The translations under genes and the position numbers were made by a program. The notes below the pieces were generated by a model. It searched no databases and was not told the origin of the DNA. It was given only the letters and a program-made list of their open reading frames with translations. Positions 8,376 to 16,280 of a DNA stretch of 38,114 nucleotides are shown piece by piece. Where the stretch lies: the NCBI GenBank assembly GCA_905221605.1, contig CAJNDS010002665.1, positions 285,001 through 323,114 of the forward strand, read 5' to 3'. How positions within the stretch are numbered: the stretch's first letter is position 1; each line of letters starts with the position of its first letter. The DNA is from Symbiodinium natans (taxonomy: Eukaryota; Sar; Dinophyceae; Suessiales; Symbiodiniaceae).

Positions 8376-8643
8376 AAACCCTACAAACCCTAAACACTCT
8401 AAACACCCTAAAAACCCTAAAATCCCTGACAACCCTAACAACCCTAAAAGCCCTAAACCCTCAACATAACACCCTAAATGGAGGTGAAAAATCTTTTAGT
8501 AGCTGAGTAAGTACACTTTACACTTTTTGGGCTACTATAATCCCCTACGGAACTGAAAGTGCACACTTTTGGGGGTTTTATGAACTCAGAAACCCTAAAC
8601 CCTAAACCCTCAACATACCCTCTAAGTGGAAGTGAAAAATCTC
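8376..8643 (+). repeat. degenerate CCCTAAA with 40-bp direct repeats around an insert
   Basis: ACCCTCAACATAACACCCTA with GTGAAAAATCT following (8457-8495) recurs as ACCCTCAACATACCCTCTAA with GTGAAAAATCT (8606-8642). About 110 bp lies between them, containing TTGGGCTACTATAA and two ACACTTT motifs. This resembles a duplication flanking an insertion. Confidence 0.6.
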
Positions 8644-8744
8644 GATTGCCGCAGGATGCGTTCAAATGCCGCTTTCAATTCTCCATTTCCGAGCTGCTGG
8701 AGGGCGGCGTGCTCTATCCGGAAGGCCTGAAACCTAAACCCTAA
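8640..8744 (+). pseudogene. putative exon (unrecognised)
   Basis: After GATTGCCGCAG|G, an acceptor-like edge, the frame reads DAFKCRFQFSISELLEGGVL then YPEGL. It runs into CCCTAAA repeats and stops. The composition is among the most coding-like in the window. No family was recognised. Confidence 0.4.
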
Positions 8745-8832
8745 ACCCTAAACCCTAAACCCTAAACCCTAAACCCTAAACCCTAAACATGCCGCCAAGG
8801 TCGGCGGACCCTAAACCCTAAACCCTCAACCC
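8731..8832 (+). repeat. CCCTAAA array, interrupted
   Basis: Eight homogeneous units, a 20-bp GC hairpin-like spacer (about 8789-8808), then three more units. Confidence 0.95.
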
Positions 8833-8968
8833 GAAGAACCGCAGCCGCTGCCACTGGCCAACCCCTCCCCCCTCCCACCCCCCGGCAAGTCGCGACAGAA
8901 GGGAATCCTAGGACCCGGAGTTGGCCCTTATGTCCTTTTTGATGGGTTGGGGCCCCCTTGCAATCCCC
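8833..8968 (+). pseudogene. protein-like open segment in frame with flanking arrays
   Basis: The frame reads EEPQPLPLANPSPLPPPGKS, then RQKGILGPGVGPYVLFDGLG. It stays open into CCCTAAA-type sequence on both sides. The Pro-rich left part and glycine/aromatic right part look like real protein. CCCTAAA flanks both edges. It is unassigned. Confidence 0.35.
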
Positions 8969-9218
8969 CTAAACCCCAAACCCTAAACCCTAACCCCAAA
9001 CCCCAAACCCTAAACCCTAAACCCTAAACCCCAAACCCAAACCCTAAACCCTCAACCCTAAACCCTAGACCCTAACCCCTAAACCCTAAACCCTAAACCC
9101 TAAACCCTAAACCCTAAACCCTAAACCCTAACCCCCAACCCCGAACCCCTAAACCCTAAACCCCAAACCCTAAACCCTAAACACTGAACCCCAACCCCAA
9201 ACCCTAAACCCTAAACCT
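8967..9218 (+). repeat. CCCTAAA/CCCCAAA array
   Basis: About 36 units. CCCCAAA, CCCAAA and CCCCTAAA variants occur in patches around a homogeneous core. Confidence 0.95.
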
Positions 9219-9255
9219 TCTGTAGAAGGTGCGGTTCCAGTTGGAGCAACCATGA

Positions 9256-9387
9256 AAGATTTATGGGCCTAGGTCTGCTAGCCCCCCGCCAGGCTGCTTT
9301 CTCGTCGGCAAGCCCGCGGAGATGGAGTGGGACATGCGCGCCGTCCTCGAATGGGCGCCCACTTTGCACTTAGGGTTTAGGGTTTAG
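9256..9387 (+). pseudogene. putative exon between inverted arrays
   Basis: The frame contains GCFLVGKPAEMEWDMRAVLE then WAPTLHL. It is open from 9256 and closes in TTTAGGG. CCCTAAA lies upstream and TTTAGGG downstream, with about 150 bp between. It is coding-like and unassigned. Confidence 0.35.
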
Positions 9388-9465
9388 GGTTTAGGGCTTA
9401 GGGTTTAGGGTTTAGGGTTTAGGGTTTAGGGCTTGGGGTTTAGGGTTTAGGGCTTAGGGTGTAGG
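9369..9465 (-). repeat. TTTAGGG array
   Basis: About 13 units with scattered CTTAGGG. Confidence 0.95.
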
Positions 9466-9507
9466 CTTTAGGATGAAAATTATGTTCGGGGCTCCTTTCT
9501 TTTTGCC

Positions 9508-9542
9508 GGGGGGGTGGGGGGGGGGGGGGGGGGGGGGGGGGG
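9508..9542 (+). repeat. poly(G) island
   Basis: Thirty-four G broken by one T. Confidence 0.95.
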
Positions 9543-9660
9543 CGATGGGAGGTTTCGAGGTCGATGGCCAGCTCTGGCGCAAGCCCAAAGCCCAAAACTC
9601 AAACCCTGACTGTTTAGGGTGCTTTAGGGCCCTATAAAGCGTACAGAGTGCAGGGTACAG

Positions 9661-9711
9661 GGCTTAGGGTTCAGAATTTAGGGTTTAGGGTTTAGGGTTC
9701 AGAATTTAGAG
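9661..9711 (-). repeat. TTTAGGG array with repeated TTCAGAA unit
   Basis: GGGTTCAGAATTTAG occurs twice, 28 bp apart, within the heptamer register. That indicates duplication of a mutated block. Confidence 0.8.
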
Positions 9712-9720
9712 GGCCCCGGC

Positions 9721-9849
9721 ATGCGTGTTCAGGACGAGAAGCCTCTTGACTTGGACATCTGGGCTCGCAACTACGAGTGCTACCGACAGGCCTGGCAGAG
9801 GTTGAAGGGCCTGGAAATGACTCTGTGGTCCCTAAACCCTAAACCCTAA
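9721..9849 (+). pseudogene. putative exon (unrecognised), 42 codons
   Basis: The ATG frame MRVQDEKPLDLDIWARNYEC continues YRQAWQRLKGLEMTLW and ends in the CCCTAAA array. It looks like an amphipathic helical protein, rich in Asp, Glu and Trp. TTTAGGG lies upstream and CCCTAAA downstream, the reverse of the common order. No family could be named. Confidence 0.4.
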
Positions 9850-9955
9850 CCCCTAAACCCTAAACCCCAAACCCCAAACCCCAAACCCTAAACCCCAAAC
9901 CCCAAACCCTAAACCCCAAACCCTAAACCTAAACCCCTAAACCCTAAACCCCAAG
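9831..9955 (+). repeat. CCCTAAA/CCCCAAA array
   Basis: About 17 units; CCCCAAA predominates. Confidence 0.95.
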
Positions 9956-9983
9956 AGCCAGGTAGAGAGGGATTACCACTGTG

Positions 9984-10067
9984 ATGGCTCGGGCCTCGGC
10001 TCTCTGTGCATTCGTTTGGTTTCATTTCACTTGGGACTTGGGGCTTCAGGGCTTAGTTAGGGCTTAG
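9984..10067 (+). other. short hydrophobic ORF between arrays
   Basis: The ATG frame MARASALCAFVWFHFTWDLG has a signal-peptide-like start. The minus strand of the same segment also reads plausibly (ARAITVVIPLYLAL). The strand is undecided. Confidence 0.15.
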
Positions 10068-10152
10068 GGTTTCGGGTTTAGGGTTTAGGGTTTAGGGTTT
10101 AGGGCTTGGGTGTAGGGTTTGGGGTTTAAGGTTGGGGGTTTAGGGTTTCGGG
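10062..10152 (-). repeat. TTTAGGG array
   Basis: Heptamers with TTTGGGG and TTTCGGG variants. Confidence 0.9.
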
Positions 10153-10213
10153 GTTGGGGCAGGGGGCCGACAAATGTAGAGGGTTTGGGTTTAAAGCCGC
10201 TGTAGTATTGCTT

Positions 10214-10554
10214 TTTGGGGGCCTGTTTCTAACAGGGCCGGCCTGTTGAAAAACAAGGCCCCCCTCCCCCAGGGTTTGTGTGTGTTTTTTTACATGAGGG
10301 TGGCTTGACAGTTGAGTTCCGTGACATGTTTTTTGGTGTTTTGTTTAGTTGTGGGAGGGCGGGGGTCATGGGCGGGTGGGGTGGAGTTTAGGTCTCTCCA
10401 CCTCAAGCTGAACCCAAAATCTGTAGTTAGGTTGAGGATTGAGGGGAGGAAAGTTTCCCCAAATCTGCGCCGTTTAGCCGTGTATTGGCGCTTCTGCTAT
10501 GTCTACGTGGGATTTCGGGGGCCAATTCCAACATCCCAGAACCACAAACCCTGA
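10214..10554 (+). other. imperfect hairpin and a hypothetical ORF
   Basis: 10214-10265 folds as GGGGGCCTGTTT against AAACAAGGCCCCC with a second inner pairing. The frame at 10312-10554 (80 codons) has a hydrophobic start (CFLVFCLVVGG) and a basic middle. It ends in telomeric sequence, and no motif was seen. Confidence 0.25.
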
Positions 10555-10814
10555 TCCCTGTACCCCAAATCCTAAATCCTAAACCCCGACCCCTAAACCC
10601 TAAACCCTATTACTTCCCTAAACCCGAAACCCCAAACCCTAACCCTAAACCCTAAACCCTGAACCCTGAACCCTAAACCCTAAACCCCAAACCCTAAACC
10701 CTAAACCCTAAACCCTAAACTCTAAACCCTAAACCCTAAACCCTAAACCCTAAACCCTAAACCCTAAACCCTAAACCCTAAACCCTAAACCCTAAACCCT
10801 AAACCCTAAACCCG
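10541..10814 (+). repeat. long CCCTAAA array
   Basis: About 38 units, degenerate on the left and homogeneous on the right. Confidence 0.95.
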
Positions 10815-10817
10815 AAC

Positions 10818-10910
10818 ACGAAGCTCCGAAGCACTTCTGCCTTCTTGCGACAGTCGTGCCAACTCGAGGGCCTCAAAGCCTGCAACCCCAAAGCCATCAG
10901 CACGGTTTAG
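10818..10910 (+). pseudogene. putative exon between inverted arrays
   Basis: The frame TKLRSTSAFLRQSCQLEGLK then ACNPKAIST spans the whole 89-bp gap between CCCTAAA and TTTAGGG arrays. It stops in the latter. It is coding-like and unassigned. Confidence 0.35.
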
Positions 10911-11052
10911 GGTTTAGGGTTTAGGGTTTAGGGTTTAGGGTTTAGGGTTTAGGGTTTTAGGGTTAGGGTTTAGGGTTTAGGGTTTGGGGTTTGGGGTTTG
11001 GGGTCTAGGGTTTGGGGTTTGGGGTTTAGGGTTTTGGGTTTGGGGTTGAGGG
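10903..11052 (-). repeat. TTTAGGG/TTTGGGG array
   Basis: A homogeneous left part of about seven units, then mixed TTTGGGG units. A G-run at 11088-11100 follows. Confidence 0.95.
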
Positions 11053-11130
11053 CGTTTCCGAGAATTTGGGGCCCCTTCTTGGGGCCCGGGGGGGGGGGGG
11101 AGGGCTGGGGGGTGTTCCTAGAATAAGGTC

Positions 11131-11294
11131 TGTAGCGCTGCCCCTATTTCGGGAAATTCCTTACATTGCCAGGCTTACTTAAACCCTAAACCCTTATTCC
11201 CTTTTTGGGGGGTTGAGGTGCCCTTCTCAACCCCTTTCAGCAAAAAAAGGGCACCCTTTTTAAGCCTAGGTTACTTTACTGGGCAGCCTAGCTT
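11131..11294. mobile_element. MITE-like element, family C copy 1, arm carrying telomeric repeats
   Basis: The left side (AGCGCTGCCCCTATTT, then CCAGGCTTACTTAAA) matches, with gaps, the reverse complement of the right side (TTTTTAAGCCTAGG, then ACTGGGCAGCCTAGC). Two CCCTAAA units interrupt the left arm near 11179-11192. The inner part folds on GGTTGAG/CTCAACC. Confidence 0.5.
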
Positions 11295-11528
11295 TAAACC
11301 CTAAACCAAGATGTAAACCCGGAACCCTAAACCCTAAACCCTAAACCCTAAGTTTTCAAGCCGAGGCAAAAAGGCGCACACCCTGGACCCAACGGACACA
11401 TCCTTACTATCCAGGCCCACCTCGGTTTAGGGTTTAAGGGTTTGGGGTTTGGGGTTTAGGGTTTGGGGTTTAGGGTTTAGGGTTTAGGGTTTAGGACCAC
11501 CTCGGTTTAGGGATTAGGGTTTAGGGTT
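11294..11528. repeat. CCCTAAA run, 75-bp open segment, TTTAGGG array
   Basis: The CCCTAAA run (11294-11350) and TTTAGGG array (11425-11528) flank an open segment whose frame reads VFKPRQKGAHPGPNGHILTI. The junction motif CCACCTCGGTTTAGG appears at 11418 and again inside the array near 11497. The array edge has therefore been duplicated. Confidence 0.8.
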
Positions 11529-11545
11529 CAAGGTTAGGCCTACAG

Positions 11546-11641
11546 GGGAGCATCCTGAGCTTCGCAGACGGATTTCGGGCTTCGTGCAGAAACGGGTTTA
11601 GCGTTGGTCCGACGCGCGCATGGGGAGCGCGCGCCGTTTAG
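11546..11641 (+). pseudogene. putative exon (unrecognised)
   Basis: After CTACAG|G, the frame reads GSILSFADGFRASCRNGFSV then GPTRAWGARAV. It stops in TTTAGGG repeats. It is unassigned. Confidence 0.3.
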
Positions 11642-11793
11642 GGTTTGGGGTGCAGGGTTGTCTGTCCTGGAGCGAGTCTGGCCTCTAATCTCGACTCCCC
11701 CCACACTCCACGTATGGGTTGGAGGTTCAAGGTTCAGGACCTATAAACCCTGAACTCTGAACTCCGAACCTCAAACCCTAAACCCTAAACTAG

Positions 11794-11964
11794 TGGCAGC
11801 GTGTCTTGTTCCAGAAGCGACAAAGATCCTTGCGTAGTAGTTTGTTGCACAGAGAGGGCCACGCGAATGACGTTCCCACCCCCTTCCCCCGTCCCCTCTC
11901 CCCCCTCTTCCCCCTCCCTGAGGCTTACGAGGACGTTCTGAACCCTCGCCACCCTAAACCCTAA
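11794..11964 (+). pseudogene. open segment with long polypyrimidine tract
   Basis: The frame (WQRVLFQKRQRSLRSSLL) is open for 56 codons. It crosses a 45-nt C/T tract (11876-11920) ending CTGAG|G, after which EAYEDVLNPRHP is read. The tract looks like a strong 3' splice acceptor, so two exon pieces around a partial intron are possible. CCCTAAA flanks both sides. Confidence 0.3.
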
Positions 11965-12000
11965 ACCCTAGACCCTAAATCCTAAACCCTAAACCCTAAC
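11951..12000 (+). repeat. CCCTAAA array
   Basis: Seven units. Confidence 0.9.
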
Positions 12001-12043
12001 TCCCTGAGCCCTAAGCCGCCACTTGTTGGAGCTCCGATTGCAG

Positions 12044-12123
12044 GCGGCGCACGCTTTGCAAGCGAACGCTCTTCACCCAAGACAATGTCCGAAACCATGA
12101 ATGGAAGGCGGGCAGATCTGTAA
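12044..12123 (+). pseudogene. putative terminal exon (unrecognised)
   Basis: GATTGCAG ends at 12043. The frame GARFASERSSPKTMSETMNG then RRADL reaches a natural stop at 12121-12123 before GT-rich simple DNA. An overlapping 135-codon minus frame (11982-12389) is mostly low-complexity. Confidence 0.35.
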
Positions 12124-12480
12124 ATGTGTATGTTGTATGTGTGTAGATGCACACGTGTATTGATGTGTGAATTTGCAATTGGCTTTCTATGTACATGTGT
12201 GTGTATACATATGTGTGCGGTGGTTAGGGTTTCGGGGGGTAAGGTTGGTAAACCCTGCACCCTGATTTTTTTGGTGTTCGCAGAGGTTGGGATCATTCCC
12301 CAGAAGTTCGAGACAACACAGATCTTTTTCCTGTAGGCAAAGATCTTCATGGTTTTGTTAAATCCGCAATCTAAAGTCGATGCCTGCACGACTTTGGATT
12401 GGCAGCAACTGCGGACTATGTTTCTACTTGCAACTGATGAAAAGTTCTTGAGCTGTCAGCAGAGATGAGACAGCCAGATC
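12124..12480. other. GT-rich then unique DNA, no supported gene
   Basis: 12124-12215 is degenerate TGTGTATG sequence. 12216-12480 shows nothing assignable apart from a CCCTGCACCCTGA telomere-like trace. Confidence 0.4.
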
Positions 12481-12488
12481 TCCAAGTA

Positions 12489-12690
12489 TACATATATATA
12501 TATATACATATGTATGTATGCATGTATGAATGTATGTATGTATGTATGTGTGTATGGGTGTATGTGTGTATGTGTGTCTGTGTGTATGTGTGTGTGTGTG
12601 TGGGTGGGTGTATGTGTGTGTGTGTGTTGTGTTCACTGGCTGCATATCATCATACATGTGTATATACATATATACACACACGCACGCAAA
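12489..12690 (+). repeat. TA, TATG and TG microsatellite
   Basis: A TA run, then TATG tetranucleotides, then TGTGTATG and pure TG, then TATACA. ORFs on both strands here (Cys/Val/Tyr or His/Thr repeats) are artefacts. Confidence 0.95.
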
Positions 12691-12837
12691 TGTTGATAAC
12701 GTTAAAATACCACATTTCTGCAAAGCACAATGTCATACGTATCCTAGCCCACTCCCATCTCAATATTGTTCCTCTCACAGTTCCAGTTCATGATTGGGTA
12801 CACAAACCCTAAACCCCAAGCCCCAAACCCTCGACCC

Positions 12838-12936
12838 TTGGGATGTTCCCCCTGATACTAACAGTTACTAGGGATGATAGTATCCCCTAATATGACCCCA
12901 TATTAAGGACTTGTTAGTATAGGGGGGACGTCCCAA
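12838..12936. mobile_element. MITE-like inverted repeat, family A copy 2
   Basis: It starts TTGGGATGTTCCCCC and ends GGGGGGACGTCCCAA, with inner ACTAACAG / CTTGTTAGT pairing and an AT-rich centre. It aligns end to end with 281-381. Degenerate CCCTAAA repeats abut the left end. Confidence 0.75.
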
Positions 12937-13044
12937 CTAAGCCCCAAAAAGTCTCATAAACTGCCGCGACGCTTGCCGGTCGGTCTCCGCTGTGCGCATC
13001 CTAGCGTTTTCGAGCTTGCCTCGTGCGCCCTTTTCCGCGATCAT
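12937..13044 (-). pseudogene. putative minus-strand exon, 35 codons
   Basis: The frame starts MIAEKGARGKLENARMRTAE and continues TDRQASRQFMRLFGA. It stops exactly at the edge of the family A element. It is strongly helical and charged, like a coiled-coil fragment. A TTTAGGG array follows at 13048. It is unassigned. Confidence 0.35.
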
Positions 13045-13047
13045 TCG

Positions 13048-13127
13048 GGTTTAGGCTTAAGGGTTTAGGGTGCAGGGTTTAGGGTTTAGGGTTCAGGGCT
13101 TAGGGTTGAGGGTTGAGGGTTTAGGGA
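13048..13127 (-). repeat. TTTAGGG array, variant-rich
   Basis: TTTAGGG, TTCAGGG and TTGAGGG mixed. Confidence 0.9.
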
Positions 13128-13133
13128 CCGTAA

Positions 13134-13223
13134 GCTCTGAGCCCTGGAATTACGGGTTCGGCACGGAGACAGCTCTTGCAACAGGCCGTGTTCAGTCGTG
13201 CTGGCGATCCTTGGTCAGCGTGA
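13134..13223 (+). pseudogene. putative terminal exon (unrecognised)
   Basis: The frame contains GITGSARRQLLQQAVFSRAG then DPWSA and reaches a stop that is not part of a telomeric repeat. It is helical and coding-like. It is unassigned. Confidence 0.4.
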
Positions 13224-13282
13224 CCATGCGATCACTTAGGGGTTAGGATGTGGGCTCATTTTGAAGTTCTTCACGATAAATC

Positions 13283-13358
13283 ACCCTAAACCCTACACCC
13301 TAAACCCTAAACCCTAAACCCTAAACCCTAAACCCTAAACCCTAAACCCTAAACCGAA
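13283..13358 (+). repeat. CCCTAAA array
   Basis: About 11 units. Confidence 0.95.
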
Positions 13359-13488
13359 TGTACTTGGTTCACCTTACCATCTGAAGCGCAAAATGCGCGT
13401 TTTACCCCGCGACCCTCAACCCTACACCCTTCAGGCTTACCCGCTAACCCTTTCAAGGAGGGGGCCTTCTTTACTATGCTAACTAAAG

Positions 13489-13596
13489 CTTGGTGGCCCA
13501 AAAACCCTAAACCCTAAACCCTAAACCCTAAACCCTAAACCCTAAACCCTAACCCTTATCATAATATGCTTATAACACGCTTACTGGGCTACCAAG
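13489..13596. mobile_element. MITE-like element, family C copy 2, with CCCTAAA array inside
   Basis: CTTGGTGGCCCA at the left pairs with TGGGCTACCAAG at the right, 11 of 12 bases. Between them lie about eight CCCTAAA units (13502-13556) and 28 bp of AT-rich DNA. The array occupies the position of the element's loop. Confidence 0.65.
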
Positions 13597-13675
13597 ACGG
13601 TTGTACCGGACTTATAACCTAAGCGCAAGATTTGGTGACAAGTCCTTGGCTTCTGTAGCTTTCATGCTAACCCTT

Positions 13676-13772
13676 AACCCTCAACCCTAAACCCTAAACG
13701 CTGAACCCTAAACCCTAAACCCTAAACCCTAAACCCTAAACCCTAAACCCTAAACCCTAAACCCTAAACCCT
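13676..13772 (+). repeat. CCCTAAA array
   Basis: About 13 units after a degenerate left edge. Confidence 0.95.
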
Positions 13773-13796
13773 CCTAAACCTGAGCCCAGACAACAG

Positions 13797-13850
13797 GTCT
13801 GTGGTGCCAGCGTCTGCAACGAGCTGAAGTCGAATCTTGACTCAGCTTAG
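13797..13850 (+). pseudogene. putative terminal exon (unrecognised)
   Basis: After GACAACAG|G, the frame VCGASVCNELKSNLDSA ends at a natural stop. CCCTAAA lies upstream and TTTAGGG at 13893 downstream. It is unassigned. Confidence 0.35.
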
Positions 13851-13892
13851 CATCCTTTTCGTTTCTCAGTTGGTCCCTAAACCCCAAGCCCA

Positions 13893-14020
13893 TGACCCCG
13901 GGTTTAGGGTCTAGGGTTTAGGGCTAGGGTTTAGGGTTTAGGGTTTGGGGTTTAGGGTTTAGGGTTTAGGGTTTAGGGTAGTTTAGGGTTTAGCCCCTGA
14001 ACCCTAAACCCCTAAACCCC
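13893..14020. repeat. TTTAGGG array fused to CCCTAAA
   Basis: About 13 TTTAGGG units run directly into CCCTGAA/CCCTAAA units near 13995, with no spacer. This is an end-to-end fusion-type junction. Confidence 0.9.
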
Positions 14021-14021
14021 G

Positions 14022-14090
14022 GAGCAGTTCAGGAATGCCCAGACTCAGTACACCCGCAGACGCCATTCCAGGACCGGCCACGTGGGAGGT
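14022..14090 (+). pseudogene. putative exon fragment
   Basis: The frame EQFRNAQTQYTRRRHSRTGH then VGG is coding-like. It runs into the left end of a family B element. It is unassigned. Confidence 0.3.
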
Positions 14091-14215
14091 TCATGGTACT
14101 TATTCACCCAAACGCTTTGTCGGGTTTTAGGGTTTAGGGTTCAGGGTTTAGGGTTTAGAACTGTACTCATAGCCCAACTATAACCACAGGGTGCTTATGA
14201 GTGGGTTCTAATGTT
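14081..14215. mobile_element. family B MITE, left part with TTTAGGG inside
   Basis: CGTGGGAGGTTCATGGTACTTATT matches the family B left end. It is followed by TTTAGGG units (14124-14158). A hairpin comes next (AGAACTGTACTCAT / ATGAGTGGGTTCT, 14157-14209) that resembles the interior of 28114-28247. The right terminus is missing here. A lone right end lies at 14872-14900. Confidence 0.5.
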
Positions 14216-14376
14216 GCACTGTCTTTAGTGTGGGGGACCCCCCCCCCCCCCAACAAATTTGGACCCTCTATAAACGCGTGGCCCGGCGACCCCCCCAAAC
14301 AAATTGGGGGGGGGGGGGGGGAACCGCCCTCAAGGCCTCAAGCCTTTAGGACCTCAAGGCCTGAAGCTTTCCAGCC
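14216..14376. other. C- and G-run pair, no gene
   Basis: Runs of about 14 C (14237) and 14 G (14308) are separated by two copies of CCCAACAAATT-like sequence. The 75-codon frame across them is unlikely to be real. Confidence 0.4.
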
Positions 14377-14781
14377 TTTAAGATTCCTGGAGCCCAAGGC
14401 CCTCGGGGCCTCAAGCCTTACTGCGTAAGCCCTTAACCCAAAACACAAACCCTCAAAAAAAAATCATCCGAAAAAAACTTGGTATTATAGAGGGTAGCCA
14501 GACAAACTTACTAAAAACAGTCTGACCGGCCCGTGGGCTACCTATCACAAAATTTGTTTGGGGCCTCGTTTCGTAATGAATTTCCATTAGGCTTTACATG
14601 GGATTGGCCGGGCTTAGATTTCTGGATTCTCCGCGCTCTGGCTCTTTAAGGTTCCTGGAGCCCAAGCCCTCAGGGCTTCAAGCCTTACTGCGAAAGCTCT
14701 TAACCCAAAACACAAACCCTTAAAAAAAAAAAAAACGTCCGGAAAAAACTTGTGATAATAGCGGGTACCCTGAACAAACTC
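14377..14781 (+). repeat. direct duplication, about 135 bp, offset 268
   Basis: 14377-14510 and 14645-14781 share TTCCTGGAGCCCAAG, CTTCAAGCCTTACTGCG, TTAACCCAAAACACAAACCC, an A-run, CCGRAAAAAACTTG and ACAAACT. The spacer holds a short hairpin ending GTGGGCTACCTATCA. Confidence 0.85.
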
Positions 14782-15111
14782 GGTTCGCAGAATAAATTTT
14801 CGAAACTTGTGATTATAGACCCTCCTTATACTAAAGTCAGTCCAACATTAAGTGCAGTCATGACTGGGTTGTAGGTAAGTACCATGAACCCCCAAGTAGG
14901 TTGAGATCTTCAGGGGGGTCAGGCTAACCTCTAAAGCCGAGAGCCCAAAGCCTTGTTACGATGCCGTTTAGGGCCAAAACATCTCAAAAAAGGTCAGGGG
15001 CTACGCCTCTTGCTAGAACCAGGATTTACTTCACCTTTTTGAAAGGATGCGGCTTGCTGTAGGCAAACCCCAGACTTCTTGATCCTTTGCCTTATACCCT
15101 CAATATTGCTT
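14782..15111. other. unique DNA with a solo family B end
   Basis: TAAGTACCATGAACCCCCAA (about 14876-14895) is a family B right end without its partner. No gene is supported in the rest. Confidence 0.5.
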
Positions 15112-15328
15112 AACCCTCTAAACCCCTTCAACCCTCGAAACCCCCTAAACCCTCCAAACCCCGTTTCAACCCCCTGAACCCGAAGCCCCTCTAAACCCCT
15201 CAGCCCCCCTAAGCCCGAAGCCCCATCAGCCCAGTTACCCTGAACCCTAAAGCCCTAAACCCTAATCCCTAAACCGTAAACCCTAAACCCTAAACCCCCT
15301 AAACCCCCTAAACCCCCTAAACCCTAAA
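15112..15328 (+). repeat. degenerate CCCTAAA array
   Basis: Many spacer-length and base variants (CCCCTAAA, CCCTGAA, CCCGAAG) become regular toward the right. Confidence 0.9.
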
Positions 15329-15433
15329 GGCAGCAGAGCACACCCGCGAGGCCAGATTGTCCGTACCAGGCGCACAACCAATTTCCGAAATGGGCCCGGA
15401 AGCCAAGTCAAGGCTGAAGAGTCCCAGGAAGCC
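15329..15433 (+). pseudogene. putative exon leading in frame into a stop-free repeat
   Basis: The frame reads GSRAHPRGQIVRTRRTTNFR, NGPGSQVKAEESQEAL, and continues without stop into the CCCCGAAA array. The array encodes an eight-residue PRNPETPK-type repeat. The left part is basic and coding-like. It is unassigned. Confidence 0.35.
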
Positions 15434-15435
15434 CT

Positions 15436-15624
15436 AAACCCGAAACCCCGAAACCCCGAAACCCCGAAACCCCGAAACCCCGAAACCCCGAAACCCGAAA
15501 CCCCGAAACCCCGAAACCCCGAAACCCCGAAACCCCGAAACCCCGAAACCCCGAAACCCCGAAACCCCGAAACCCCGAAACCCCGAAACCCCGAAACCCC
15601 GAAACCCCGAAACCCCGAAACCCT
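15436..15624 (+). repeat. CCCCGAAA octamer array
   Basis: About 23 near-perfect tandem CCCCGAAA units, with one heptamer slip near 15487. Unlike CCCTAAA, no plus-strand frame contains a stop. Confidence 0.95.
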
Positions 15625-15774
15625 ACACCCTAGCCCTAAGGGTTTGGAGGGTTTAGGAGGTTTATTTTTTTTTTTTGGGGGGGGGGTTTACTCAAACATA
15701 GTTGAACTTCGAAGTTCCTTCGTGTCGATTAGCTGCTTCATATGAAGCCGTATTTATATTTCTGTTATTGGTGA

Positions 15775-15862
15775 GTGTATGTAAGGTTACCTTTTAATAT
15801 TGGTGCGTGTACATCTTGGGTCTCCTTTTGGGCATACAAGAAATCTAAGCCCTACTTCATAT
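15775..15862 (+). repeat. dispersed repeat F, copy 1
   Basis: It aligns without gaps to about 30891-30971. One frame stays open in both: here LPFNIGACTSWVSFWAYKK. Nucleotide identity is roughly 70 percent and many changes alter amino acids, so a non-coding repeat is more likely than a protein. Confidence 0.6.
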
Positions 15863-15931
15863 CGGCATCACCTTCAATCTCCAGCGATGCCGACGTGCTG
15901 GAGGTAGTCGATGTGATACGTCAGCTAAGGT

Positions 15932-16041
15932 TACTTGGAGGTTCATGGGTATTCATAACCTAAACCCTAAACCCTAAACCCTAAACCCCATTTAGGGCAC
16001 CTAGAGCCCTGCTTGTAAGTACCCACATGAACCTTCAAGCA
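15932..16041. mobile_element. family B MITE with CCCTAAA array inside
   Basis: TACTTGGAGGTTCATGGGTA (left) pairs with TAAGTACCCACATGAACCTT and CAAGCA (right). Four to five CCCTAAA units (15959-15990) fill the loop together with about 25 bp of remaining interior. Confidence 0.7.
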
Positions 16042-16087
16042 GTGCACTCTGCACCTCCGCATCGCCGTTGCTGCTGCTCTTCCCGTA

Positions 16088-16214
16088 GCCCTAACCCCTA
16101 AACCCTAAACCCTAAACCCTAAACCCTAAACCCTAAACCCTAAACCCTAAACCCTAAACCCTAAACCCTGAACCCTGAACCCTGAACCCTGAACCCTGAA
16201 CCCTGAACCCTGAA
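16088..16214 (+). repeat. CCCTAAA array switching to CCCTGAA
   Basis: About 11 CCCTAAA units change abruptly at 16166 to exactly seven CCCTGAA units. Confidence 0.95.
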
Positions 16215-16280
16215 CAGCAAAAGGCAACCCAAGTCGGATCCTTCCTCGTTCTTGCAGTTGTTGCTGGCAACCCATTTCTG

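Noticed and set aside
12424-12812. Cys/Val/Tyr and His/Thr ORFs
   Set aside because: They are translations of TATG/TG microsatellite sequence.
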